Positions 11,401 to 22,700 of a stretch of 64,000 nt of DNA are shown one piece after another. Source of the DNA: Trema orientale. Its lineage: Eukaryota; Streptophyta; Magnoliopsida; Rosales; Cannabaceae. A program made the position numbers and the translations under genes. Positions within the stretch are counted from its first letter, which is position 1; the number at the start of each line of letters is the position of its first letter. The notes below the pieces were generated by a model. The model was not told the DNA's origin. It worked only from the letters and a program-made list of their open reading frames with translations, and made no database searches. The stretch lies in the NCBI GenBank assembly GCA_002914845.1, contig JXTC01000033.1:648034-712033 (forward strand). Reading direction: 5' to 3'.

Positions 11401-12775
11401 TTTTTTCCTATTAAAGAAAAACCCCGTGCGACTTTGCTCTTTTCATAGGAGGATTCACTTTTTCCTGTCATAGTTTTAATCTGGTTTTGCCAATGTTCTT
11501 AAATTGCATTGCTCAGTTGAGCAGAGCTTTTGGTCTATTTCTTTTGAAAGTTATCCATTATATTTTTCTATTTGTAGAATGGAACAGATAATTATTTACT
11601 TTGTTTTGGTATTCTTTAGTCTTAACGTATTCAATAAAAGTGCATGAGATAGTTGGGATATTCCGCCAGGGTGCAAACTACAGGAACTGTTGCTGAAAAT
11701 AACAATTTGGTTGGAGATTCAAATTCTACCCAGAAAATGCAGTCATCTTCTCCGTCGCTCCTAGGATATACTGGTCAGGACCTTAAGACGCAAAGCACTT
11801 CTCAAGCTCAGGTTGAGAGTGGCTATAACATGAGTACTAAAACTTTGAAGGCAGAAACTGTCAGCCGAAAAGCTTTTGCATTGCAAGATAAGGTAAATTC
11901 TGTTTTAGTGTTCATATGTATACCAAATGATTTAGGCTTTCTTTCATTCTTATACTTGCTTTTAGAAATTAGAAGTAAGCTCATAGCTAAATTGAAATGA
12001 TCTCTGTAATTAGAGTACGTTTTGAATGTTGAGAGTTTTGACGCCAATATGAATATTGATCATTCCTTTTTCCCTTTGTGGCCATAGAAAATAATTATAA
12101 TTGTGACATCAGGTAGAGGGTCTGACAACTGAATCTTTTATTATTGCAGCTTTTCTCCATATATGCTGCCGGTAATACAGTGCCCATTCCCTTTTTGAGG
12201 GCAACGGATATATCTCCTATTGCTCTTTTATCAGACAATGTTCTTGGAGGAATGCAACATGATAATGGCGGAACCATAGCTGTGGAAGCACTTCAGGAGC
12301 TTTTCACGGGTGATGGACAGTCCAAAAAGGGTAGAAGAGGGCAAAATGAGGTTCTCCCCCTTCTCTTTCTCGTTTGTCTGTGTGTCTCATTGCGTGCTTG
12401 TGTCGTCGTGTGATTTACCGATTTGGTTGTTCTTTTGATGTGCTGCAGATGCCTCTTCCTCCGAGTATATGTCAAAGGCTCACTTCAAGTTCAACTCTAC
12501 TGAATCTGGCGCAGGCTTTAGCTTACCACAAAACGTATGTCAAGAAGATTCTTGAAAATATTGTCTCGTACCTTAGATGTCATCTGTTTGCATTGACCTA
12601 TCTGAAATATGGGCTCTTGAGCTATATGTGCGGTATTGTAATATTGTTCTTTACTCTGTTTTTGAATTACTTCAGGTGCTATGAAGACATGCCACTTCAG
12701 GAGTTGCAAGCCACTCAAGAACAACAGACTATTCAAAATCTTTGTGATACACTCAGAACAATTCTCCGATTGTAG
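5450..12775 (+). CDS. SIK1: Hippo/STE20-like serine/threonine protein kinase (SIK1 orthologue), 18 exons
   Basis: Predicted protein 852 aa. Exons: 5450-6236, 6346-6434, 6518-6625, 6745-6852, 7177-7267, 7578-7630, 7776-7838, 8096-8140, 8594-8629, 8731-8786, 9384-9465, 10071-10199, 10270-10420, 11226-11376, 11670-11892, 12150-12350, 12449-12534, 12676-12775. All introns are GT..AG and the exon lengths sum to 2559 nt. The ATG follows an in-frame TAG at 5435. Residues 1-250 are acidic and low complexity, with Asp/Glu, Ser and Pro runs. The kinase domain is about 255-510, with glycine loop GKGSYG (263-268), VAIK lysine K285, HRDIKGGN with catalytic D378, DFG at 396-398 and APE at 421-423. HRDIKGGN and GTPHWMAPE are typical of STE20/MST kinases. 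The conserved C-terminal tail ends in TLRTILRL. The family is linked to growth, cell expansion and immune signalling in Arabidopsis. Identity rests on recognition of the whole protein; exon 1 is clearly GC-richer than the rest. Confidence 0.95.
10041..10247 (+). repeat. CT microsatellites flanking SIK1 exon 12
   Basis: A (CT)n run at about 10041-10068 ends directly in the acceptor CTCTCTAG, so the microsatellite itself serves as the polypyrimidine tract of exon 12. A second CT run at about 10219-10247 fills most of the 70-bp intron 12 (10200-10269). Confidence 0.75.
10604..10992. mobile_element. MITE in SIK1 intron 13, flanked by a 33-bp direct repeat
   Basis: The ends are inverted: GTTTGGTTCGTGGAATGG at the left, and GTTTGGTTCAAAGGAATC as the reverse complement of the right. 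The interior is rich in GGAATGGAATT words, and its second half is their complement. Near-identical 33-bp sequences flank it (10557-10589 and 10996-11028, AATGTTTAAAATAACA...TTAAAACA). That is far longer than a cut-and-paste target duplication. The GTTTGGTTC ends resemble Tourist/Harbinger-like MITEs, but the class is not certain. Confidence 0.6.
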
Positions 12776-13001
12776 ATAAACGGCCCCAAATTTCTAACTT
12801 TTCTTCTACTAGCTTGTGTAACTTTTTCTTGGCATTGGGGTATCTCATATTGTGTAGCAGCTATAGATGTATTCTTTTTTATTATTTTTTTTCTCTCTAA
12901 TAATTCTGTTTTGACTAACATGTGAATAGCTCTTTATTTTGGTAACATTTTAGATGAATTAACTTTATCATGCTCGGTAACAGTCAAAGTACAGAAAATC
13001 T
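12776..13001. other. SIK1 3' untranslated region and flank
   Basis: T-rich sequence directly after the SIK1 stop codon, most of it probably 3' UTR. No second gene is visible. No single poly(A) signal stands out. Confidence 0.5.
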
Positions 13002-13018
13002 CAATTTTTTTAGTTCTT

Positions 13019-13224
13019 TTTTTTTTTGATAACTAAAAGGGGAGGAGGGGGCGACCAGCGTGGCAACCCTCCCTGAGCGTGACCATAGGAGTTCCAACCC
13101 TGCTCAGGAATGTTCCCCAAGACTTTATCGGCCGGGTCGCCACCACTGGACGGTGGAGTGAGTCACCTGAACCCCAACCGAGCAAGTAGTGGTAACGGCA
13201 CCCGGGGATAGAGGACCGGGCATG
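13019..13224 (-). mobile_element. SINE-like retroposon with perfect 17-bp TSD
   Basis: The 206-bp insertion is bounded by identical 17-mers CAATTTTTTTAGTTCTT at 13002-13018 and 13225-13241. It starts with a T run (13019-13028), which is a 3' poly(A) tail read on the minus strand, so the element points left. The body is much GC-richer than the surroundings and has no ORF worth calling. A promoter B-box-like stretch (GGGGTTCAGGTGAC on the minus strand) is present but imperfect. The tail plus the long target duplication indicate target-primed reverse transcription. Confidence 0.75.
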
Positions 13225-13622
13225 CAATTTTTTTAGTTCTTCTTCCCTAGAACATACATCCTTCACATATACATAGTTGTAAAATATGAGAGACGTTTGT
13301 TTCTTGACTTTATTTTTTGAAGATTTGTTCCTTCTTTAATCTTTTGATCATATCCTTTGTTGTTTGATATTTATGGTGTTTTCACTTGTTAGGAAACAAA
13401 ATAATTGCAAGCTCATGTTTGGAGTACTCTAATAGATGTATCATGCACATTATGAAAATGATCCACCTTGCGCTGACATTAGTACGTTGTAAACGAAAAC
13501 GGGTTAATATGACGCTTAGTTTTACACTTGACGATGTGATGTTGTCAGCTAATATGACGTGTTGTTTTCTGGTTCAAAGACAGAATTTTGAAATAGGAAT
13601 AATAGCACTTTTACATCTTCTA

Positions 13623-14046
13623 TTTTGACACTTTATTTTTGTGTTTTGGTTATTATTAATATTGATTCTTAGATTTAATATTTGTTACAAATTTATATCT
13701 TGATACTAATTTAGAATAGTTAATTTATCAAGATAATTTAATAAACTTATTTTGACATTTTATTTTTGTATTTTGGTTATTATTAATATTGATTCTTAGA
13801 TTTAATATTTGTTACAAATTTATACCTTGATACTAATTTAAAACAGTTAATATATCAAGATAATTTAATAAATTTATTTTTGGATCAGTTTTTATATGAT
13901 TTATTTTCAATTTTATAAACGGAATCTTGGTAGATTAACTACTCTAAATTGATGTCAGATTATAAATTTGTAATAGATTTCAAATTTAAAGGTCAATGTT
14001 GATAATAATCAAAACACAAGATATAATTTGAACAAAGTGTCAAAAT
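13623..14046. repeat. Long inverted repeat with one arm tandemly doubled
   Basis: Two direct copies of a 127-bp unit (13623-13749 and 13750-13877) carry TTTTGACA, TTTTGGTTATTATTAATATT, TTGTTACAAATTTATA and AGTTAAT in the same order. A third copy runs in reverse complement at 13922-14046. The structure is a foldback or MITE whose left arm was duplicated. No gene is present. Confidence 0.65.
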
Positions 14047-14398
14047 ATAATATATACCTTTGAAATATGACACGACTGAGAGAGCACTAAAATAACTGAC
14101 ATACCGTATAAAGGAATCCAAAACTTTATAGGACTAATCATCAATTTAAACGACAGTAAAATTTCAAGCGATAATGAGTAAGTTGTTTCATGAATTAACG
14201 ATGAAGAACTTAGAAAGAAAAGTTATTTTTGGATTTAGGGTTATTTTCACTTTTGGTTACCGAATTAAAGAGTTAAACTCAAATTGGTCCTCAATTTTGA
14301 AATTTGTCAATAAAACTAGTCCAGATTATGTTTTCTCAGTAAATTGACACCTACATAAAAAAGAAAATCAAGAATCAAACTAAAATTAAAACCAATAT

Positions 14399-15959
14399 TG
14401 TTGACCTTTTAGGTTTCAATCTAATACTCATATTTTGACGTTAACAAACATGTGATTAAGAACTAATGACTTACTTGAGTATGTAGCAAAATTGATGAAC
14501 AAATCGCGAAAGATACTCAAGAAGAATTATGGAGAGAAGAGCTTGAAACATGAAGACCATCAAGATCAAGATACAAGACCTAGTTAGAAAAAGGGTAAAA
14601 ATATTTAATCTTGTATGAGAGTTTATGTATGCACATATTATGATCTTTTATGGGCTCAAATTTTCTAACAAAAAGATTTTTCAAACCAAAGCTCTTAAAC
14701 TATTTTCAAAATATTTATTTGATTTGAAAAATTAATTTTACACTTTTAAAATTAAGTCCTATGATCATTAAAAGTTACAAAATTTGATTTAGGACAAAAA
14801 GAGATATTCTATTTGCAAACTAAATTTGTTTTAATATGAACACTTTCTAAATTATTGTTAAATACTTGTATTAAATTAGAACAAGTTTGCAATAGTCTAA
14901 ATATTCTTTCTAGAGTGTTTTCTAATGATTTTAAAGTGTTTAAAACATGTTTAGAAGTCACATTTTGAAAAACGCCAAAAGCTGTCAGAATTTGCAAAAA
15001 CGCCAAAAACTGTCAAAAACTGTCAAAAGAACGAGATTTATAGGTAGACCGGAAATGGCTACCGACCTACTGTAAATGGCTACCAGTAGACCGCCCGGTA
15101 GACCGAAAAATCCATTTTTGACCGTTATTTTTCGACCGTTGCAACCGCACTTCCAACGGCTAGTTTCGGGAGTCTACCGGAAACTACCGGTCTACCGGTG
15201 AGTCTACCGAAAACTCCAGAAACTTTTTAAAATGGCTAGAAACGGCTAGTTTTCAATGGGGCTTATAAATAGAAGCTATTTTAAGACTTAAATAACCTTT
15301 TTGAGCTATCCTACATTGTCTTAAACATTCTTACAAGTCTTAATAGCCTATATTTTGTGATCAAACTTTCAAATTCATTTTTCACAAAATCTTTGAGCCT
15401 AACTAGATTATATCTTGTGCTTACACTCATTCTCCCTAAGTTCACATTGTATCAAATTACATAGAGAAGAGATTGTTGTTGAGTGATTCAATTCAAAAAT
15501 ATATCTTGTATTTGTGAGATGAGGTTGGCACCGGATTCTAAACAACCCGGTTATAGGTGAGGTTGACACCGGAGTCAAAACAATCTGAGTTAGGCGTAAT
15601 AGAGCCAGAATCAAGACTATTGTAAAGGCTTAAGTGTGCCTAAGGAGAAATCACTTGTTTGTACAAGGGTCGGTCAAGCCCATAACTTTGATCCGATAGT
15701 GGAAAGCTCAAAGCAAGTTGCGGAGGGCCGGGGACGTAGGCAAACCATCGAGTTTGTCGAACCTCGTAAAAATAGCGTTTGCAATCTCTCTATCCCTACC
15801 TCCTTAATTTATTTACTTTGAGATTGTATTTGTTTACTTGCTATTTTTACTTGCTTTATTCGTTACTTGCATATTCTAGTTGTTTTATTTGAAAAGTTTG
15901 CAAAAGTTTTTAAAACCCAATTCACCCCCCCTCTTGGGTTAGCTAATCTTGGGATAACA
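14399..15959 (+). mobile_element. Solo LTR (probably Ty1/copia)
   Basis: The 1561-bp sequence begins TGTTGACC and ends GGGATAACA. It is flanked by AATAT (14394-14398) and AATAC (15960-15964), a 5-bp target duplication with one mismatch. A TATA-like TATAAATAGAAG is at about 15265. Near the 3' end is AATTCACCCCCCCTCTTGGG, a sequence common close to the 3' end of copia-type plant LTRs. There is no primer-binding site, polyprotein or second LTR, so it is best read as a solo LTR left by recombination. Short GC-rich inverted words (CTACCGG/CCGGTAG) cluster at 15040-15215. Confidence 0.7.
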
Positions 15960-15964
15960 AATAC

Positions 15965-16454
15965 AAAAATGTAGTTTGAGATAAAATGAGACATTTAAAA
16001 ATTTAGAGCCAAAAAATATAAGTTAGAGTAATAAACTGGTGTATTTCGAAGTTCAAAATTGGTATATTTTGAAGTTATGGGTAATATTCAGATTAATGCT
16101 ATAATTTAGGACCAAAAATGAAAATAATCCTCGCATGTACGATTTTTAGAAAAACAATTCCAAAAATACGACTTGGCTTAGTACATTTATTTTTGTACGA
16201 CCTTTTGGACAAAATGTCCTCTTTTTAAGTTATGTAGTACAAGTACACATGCGGTGACATTGTTGTAATAAAACAAAAATAAAAAAAAATAAAAAAAACT
16301 GTTTATGTCAAAAGCTAGTACCTTAATAGTTGAAAACTCCTGTTGGCAATGTTGGTTGCTTACTTTACTTTCCAGCTCTCCATCCGGAGGTCAAATCACA
16401 GTCCATGCACTTTATTGTTTTTTTTTTCTCGAAAATCTTTTTTTTCTTAAAAAA
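15965..16454. other. Intergenic, no gene seen
   Basis: AT-rich sequence between the solo LTR and the T-rich tandem repeat. A small ORF at 16305-16535 runs into the T-rich repeat and has no coding character. Confidence 0.4.
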
Positions 16455-16745
16455 ATTCTCTTTTTAATTCTTTTTAATCCTACTTTTTTTAATCCTATTA
16501 GATTAGTTTTTTTCTCTAATTCTTTTTTTCCTTAAAAAAATTATCTCTCTTTTATTATTCTATACACTTCATTAATTTTTTTTTTCCTAATTCTTTTTTT
16601 TTTCTTAAAAGAAATTCTCTTCTTTTTAATCCTACTTTTTTTTTATTCCTATTAGATTAGTTTTTTTTTTTCCCTAATTCTTTTTTTCTTAAAAAAAATA
16701 GTGTCTTTTTTATTAGTCTATATACTTCATTGTTATTTTTTTCTT
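16455..16745. repeat. T-rich tandem duplication, period about 159 bp
   Basis: Two copies (about 16455-16591 and 16614-16745) share in order TTTTTAATCCTACTTTTTTT, CCTATTAGATTAGTTTTTTT, TAATTCTTTTTTT and CTATACACTTCATT. Length changes in the T runs account for most differences. Confidence 0.6.
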
Positions 16746-16857
16746 TACTTTTTTTTCCTTAAAAAAAAAAAAATCTCTTACAGTTTGAGGATCCATAAAC
16801 TACACCAAATTAGTTTCCAACCGTAATTAGAAACCAATCTGGTTACCAGAGAATTCA

Positions 16858-17630
16858 AATTATTTTGCTACATGGAAATCAGTTTGGTTTCCAAGAAATC
16901 TTTGTGGTTTTTTGTGATTTGCTTAGCTATAGGACATTATGCTAAAAAGAAATCAAATTGGTTTCCAAGAAACCGTTGTGGTTTCCTGTGATTTACTTAG
17001 CTACAAGATGTTCTGCTACATGGAAACCAGTTGCCTTTGTGTTTTTTTGTGATTTACTTAGTTATATGACATTCTACTAAAAAGAAACTAAACTGGTTTT
17101 CTGAAAACCTTTGTGGTTTCTTATGATTTACTTACATACAGAGAGTTTTGCTAAAATGAAACCAAAATGGTTTCTTAGAAACTTTTATGATTTTCTATTA
17201 TTTACTTACACACATGACATTCTGCTAAAAGGAAACCAAACCGGTTTCAGAAAATCTTTATGGTTTCCTGTAATTTACTTACGTACATGACATTCTGCTA
17301 AAAAGAAACCAAACTAGTTTTCAAGAAACTTTTGTGGTTTTCTGTGATTTATTTAGCTACAGGACATTCTGCAAAAGGGAAACCACAATGGTTTCCCGAA
17401 AATGTTCGTGATTTCATGTGATTTACTTATGTACAGGACATTCGGCTAAAAGAAACCAAACTGGTTTCCAGGAAACCTTTGTGCTTTTCTGTACTTACGT
17501 ACATGACTTTTGGCTAAAAGAAACTAAACTGGTTTCTAGGAAACCACAAATGATTTACTTACTTACATAACATTCTACTAATAGGAAACCAAATTGGTTT
17601 CCAAGAAACCTTTGTGGTTTCCTGTAAATT
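16858..17630. repeat. Minisatellite of about 10 units (58-76 bp) rich in GGTTTC/GAAACC hairpins
   Basis: The unit is roughly GGTTTCCAAGAAACCTTTGT, then GGTTTCCTGTGATTTACTTA, then GCTACAGGACATTCTGCTAA, then AAAGAAACCAAACT. The ATTTACTTA landmark recurs at about 16919, 16993, 17051, 17127, 17199, 17273, 17348, 17421, 17493 and 17552. Each unit contains the self-complementary words GGAAACCAAA...TGGTTTCC and GGTTTCCAAGAAACC. No ORF is conserved. Confidence 0.8.
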
Positions 17631-18957
17631 AAAAAGATGACTTATTTACTAAAATACCACCGCGTTTTTTAGCTTTCAAAGTATTAGAAAAATGCCATTA
17701 AAAGGTCATACGGATTTTTATTATTTTTGAAAGGTCGTAAATTTAGTAATATTTTTTGAAAAATAAGTATAAATGTCCAAAATCCATATAACCATTTTAA
17801 CCAAAATTGGCCTATACTTTGAATAAACTACAAACTACGTGTTATTATACCTAAAATGACACGAAAGTCATAATAAAAGAAGCGTAAAACTTATTACTAG
17901 CCTCCAAACTTTAGATCAGGTCCTATTTTGGCCTATGACTTTTAAAATGGCTCATATAAGACACCTGATTTATGAAAGTTTTTCACTTTGGCCATTATAT
18001 TACTCTTCCGTTATAAATGGATGAAAAAAGTCCATACCTTCTATTACTTTTCAGTTATAAATAGATGGAAAAATTTCATATCTTGGATCTTGAATTATAA
18101 CAAATTCAAATTTGGCTCTAAAACTCTAAAATATTCCTATCTTAACACTGGATTTATCAAAGTATCACATTTTTATCTCTATAATCACTTTATTGTTAAA
18201 AAACAAACAAACAATAGTATATATCACTCCCATGAGTCTTTCAACAAAGATATATTAAGAAGTTTGCAAGATAAAAATGGGGCATTATAAATTTTTATGC
18301 TACCCAATTTTAGAGATCCTGTTGTGATCATGACTTAGTTTTGAATTTTTTTTGGATCTTATTTAGACTCATCATATCAAGCGAGTATTACTTAAAATTT
18401 AAATATAAATAGACCGTAATAATTTTTTAATATTTAAATAATTTTTTAAATACCTCGAGTTATCTTATATATATATATATATATGATTTTGAAAACCTCA
18501 ACTTAACTATTTTTTAGGTTTTGGTACAAAAATCTCGAGTTATCTATATGTATTAATTCATAGGCTAAGAAAGAGACTTTTTCTGTCCAAATGTGATAGA
18601 CGGGTAAAATAGAGAAATCTTTATAGATCGGGCTTCTTAAATAAAACAATTCAGAAGTTAGAGACAGATGAGATTTGGATTAAAGTTTGGCGGCTAAAAT
18701 TAATTAGGTTAATGGCACAATTGGTTCTTGAACTATTCAATCTTTAGCAATTTAGTCATCAAAGTTCCAAATATAGCAATACTTTCTAATTTATAGCAAT
18801 TTGGTCTATATACGGTCTAAATTGCAACCTGCTGTTATTTTTTATTTTTTATTTTTTATTACCAAAAATACATGTGAGGAGTACATGGTGGTATCTAAAA
18901 GTGTATTTAAAAGATAATTTGGGAACTTCAAGCATAAAATATACAATTGGAGGAAAA
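17631..18957. other. Intergenic, no gene seen
   Basis: AT-rich sequence with a short (TA)n run at about 18470-18484. A 100-codon ORF at 17988-18290 is AT-driven, has no recognisable domain and is not called as a gene. Confidence 0.4.
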
Positions 18958-18978
18958 ATATATATATATATATATATA

Positions 18979-19191
18979 GGTTGCTAATTCAGTAGGTATT
19001 TTTTTTCTTACCGTTGGATCATCATCTAACAATGATCTAACGGCTATAATGATGTACATGAAAAGACGTGCATCATTAATGCTATTTCTCTCTCTTATTT
19101 TTTAATATAAAAAAATGTGCATAATAAATTTTCATTGGCCAAATTGATACCTATACATAGATAAAAAGAAAAATACTTACCGGATTGGTGC

Positions 19192-19193
<2 letters not shown>
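18979..19193. mobile_element. Micron-like MITE embedded in a (TA)n microsatellite
   Basis: This 215-bp element has (TA)n directly on both sides (18958-18978 and 19194-19224). Its ends are imperfect inverted repeats: GGTTGCTAATTCAGTAGGTA at the left, and GGGCACCAATCCGGTAAGTA as the reverse complement of the right. Both are followed by T5 and match at about 18 of 25 positions. The palindromic ACCGTTGGATC/GATCTAACGG pair lies inside. The arrangement resembles Micron, a microsatellite-targeting element described in rice. Confidence 0.6.
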
Positions 19194-19225
<32 letters not shown>

Positions 19226-19775
19226 CATAACCTGGGGTATTATTTTAAATACATATTTCATTCTCTCTAAATTATTTTATTCAACTTATATTACTTTAAA
19301 TACCCTTTAAAATGTTATAACGTGCTCCTTACGTGTGTTTTTGATAAAAAATTTAGCAGTTTATTGTAATTTAGACAATTCTAAATATAAATTGCTTCAA
19401 ATCAGAAAGTCCAAGTGCTTAATTGCTATAATTGAAACTCTAAGGACCCAAATTACTACTAATTAGATTATTCAAGGACCATTTGTGCCATAAACCAAAA
19501 TGAGAAATAAGAAATGTCGTGTTTGGTTGGAGAATTTTATTTCCAACAAACAAAAAAAAGAAGGAAAAAAAAAAAAGAGTAGAGAGACAGAAAAAGGTTT
19601 TCCTAGTGTAGTGCAAGAAGGCCCCGGAACCGACTGAAAGTCGTGGAGTTAGAGAAGAAGCGACGCCGAGGGCTCTACCACGGACCCCTTCGAGTCCCAA
19701 AGAAAGCAAAAAAAACGAAGCTAGCTTTGGTAATGCGCAGAGAGAAAAAGAGAAGGTATAATTAGCAAGAAAAAG

Positions 19776-22700
19776 ATGTTGAAGAATGGTTTAGTACGAC
19801 TATTCAGTCCCTCAAGGCTCTCTTTCTCTTACTTGGCTCGTCTTCCCGCACTTGAACTCTCTTCCCTTCTTTACCCTTCTTGTTCGTCTTCTCATTTTCT
19901 TGGGTTTCCTTCCAAACCCACTTCCGTATTTTCTTCTTCTGCCACTATACGGTTTTTAAGAACCAGTCCCTCCCAGAGTATTGAGGATAGCAAACATGAC
20001 CCTTTTCCAGGTACGTCTCTATTTGCCGTTTTCATGTTATTTGGTTCTCGTTTAAGATATTTCAGCCACCATAGAGAATAAGAATAGCTTATTATCTATG
20101 TTTTTAACCATACAAAAACGCTATTCTTTGAGCAGTTGTCATTGGAATGTAATTGTGGGAATTGAAAATGAAGCATAATATATATACACATGTATATGTC
20201 TGTGTGTGTTTTTTTGTTTTAATTAATGTTTTTTATCTATGTTATGAAATGGTCAATTAATTGGTGTGGCTGCTATAGGCTTTACACGTTTTGGTAGTGG
20301 AGTCCAATATTTGTTATGGGTTGTTGTATCCTTTTTAACTTTCCATTAGTTTAGGAGATAGTTGGAGTCATGGAGCAAATGGTGTTGTGCTCCTTAGTTT
20401 TAGAGATTCAATTGTTTAGTGGGTCGTTTTATTATTGTATTTAAACACCTTTGGAGGATTATATCATACCTTGTTTGTTTTTGAGCAAGGGATTATCAAT
20501 TTTGATCCTCTTTTAATACATGTTATAAAAAAAAAAAAGATAATTTATAAAAGTAAGATTTTTATTGTCATGTCATTTAATGAATATTTCAGAGTTTCAA
20601 AATTACCTGACTCGACTTTAGTCGAAAATTTTTGACCAAGTCAAAAAATCAAAAGTGACGGAGGCGGCATTGGGAAGACGGCTGACAATGTTCGACTAGG
20701 GTCGAAATTGTTCGACTAGGGTCGAAATTGTTCGACTACGGTCGAATGCTAGTTGAATGCCAGTCGAAAATTTCGACCGGTGGTTTCGACCCCAGTCAAA
20801 TTGTTCGACTATGGTCAAAATTTTTCAGCCACCTGTTGAAAAACGATTGGAACAACTAGGAGAGGCAGCCGAACAAGTTCAACCACGGTCGAAATTTTTT
20901 GACCCTAGTCGAGCGGAGGCGCCGCCATGGGGTCAGGATCGGGACTAGCGGTAGTGACTAAAGTAGTTTGAAGTTTGTTGAAAAAATATAGTATTCAAGT
21001 AATTTTACACGTGTAACATGACAATGGAAGTTAGTTTTGAAAACATTAACGAGTGAGTCACATTTTTCATCACAAGGATTTAGTAGACCCCTAGGTTTAA
21101 ATTCCCGTGCTTTTGTATTGGGACGTGCTGGACCCTTGAAGTGCCAAGAATATCATTTGGAGGTCAAGGTTCCTTCGAATGAACCTACTTCTTCTCTAGT
21201 TCTTTTGTCATTTTGACTGTTCATTATACAAACATTGTGTTTGTAACATGTGGTATCAGCGTTGGGCAATAAGCAAGGAACAAATCCTTTGCAATGGAGC
21301 AGCAGCTCGAGCGCATATAAAAATGTGGTGAACTCCTTTGCCACTGATCAGAAGGAAATTTCGAGCGAAATGGAGGAGGTATTGAAGATGTTGGAAGCCA
21401 AGAGCAATCAGTTTGCAAGCCAACATCCCACAGGTGATGCTGGAAATAATTCCACAACCTCATTACTTGCTCTAAAATGTTCATCAGAGTAGCAATGTTG
21501 TCGTCTCGGTCAATGCTCTGGGAGGAGTTCAGCAAAATTGTAATGAAATGGATTTGGTGCCTACACAAGGAGTTCAAGATCAATGCAATGCATTTCTAAC
21601 AAGTACAATGCAAGGAAAGATTTTAAACTTCCAAAGTTAAAATCTTAATGAGAAAGATTATTGTTGAGCAATTGGATCATAGGAGAAAGAAAAGATTTCA
21701 ATTCAAGTTCAGGGCTAAACATGAATTGAAGGATCATTCAAACATATCATCGTTCGTTAATCAAGCACCAAAATTGGAGATGAAAAATAATGTTCAATCA
21801 AGGGAGCATTTTCAAGAGAGGTCGAAGGCATCTCATATTTAATTACAAATTGGAAGAGAAAAAAGATGTGAAGATGTATTCTAAAAGAAAATCTCAAGGG
21901 TGTTGTTTAAGGAGTGGGGAATGTTACAGTCCACAATTTAGGATATTTATTTTAGCTAATCATTTCTATTATGTATTTTTATTTATTCTATTTCATCAAT
22001 TAGTTGGTGTGGCTACTATAGGCTTTAGACGTTTAGGTAGAGTCAAATATTTGTTATGGGTTGTTTTATCCCTATTAACTTTCCATTAGTACCGGAGATA
22101 GTTGGAGTCATGGAGTAAATGGTGTATGTGCTCCTTCGTTTTATAGGGATTCTATTGTTTAGTGGGTTGTTTTATTTTTGTCTTTAACACCAAAGATTCA
22201 ATGAATAAAATGTTTGTTGTCTTTGGATTATTAAATCAAACCTTGTGTCTGAACCCTCGAGTCTTTGGATTATTAAATCAAACCTTGTGTTTGTATTGGG
22301 AGGTGTTGGACCCCCGAAGTGCCAACTATATCATTTGGAGGTCAAGGTTCCCTCGAATGAACCTACTTCTCTAATCTTTTGTTATTAATTGTATAGTGTT
22401 TGTAGCAGATATTTTATTATGTAAATTGTTGATGTATTGTTCACGCATTTATTTTTGCAGGTGAGGAAAATGAGGAAGGGCACATCGGGGATGGATGGAA
22501 AGAGGGAGAAATTACTGATGAATGGGAAGAGGAGGATGTAACTGAACCTAAGGTATGAATGTTATGATTTATGAGCTTAGACTTTTTGGTTTAGACACTA
22601 CAAACGCTATGCTGCTTATGTTTTATGATGCTAGTCTGATAAACAATTAGGTTGGTGATGGAGGAGATGGTGGAGGAGTTGTATTGCTTGATGTTCCTTG

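Noticed and set aside
17988..18290. 100-codon plus-strand ORF
   Set aside because: AT-rich, Lys/Asn/Tyr/Phe-heavy composition expected by chance; no domain, no gene context.
21250..21492. 80-codon plus-strand ORF as a host gene
   Set aside because: It starts right after the retroelement primer-binding site and lies between two LTRs; it is a gag-like remnant.
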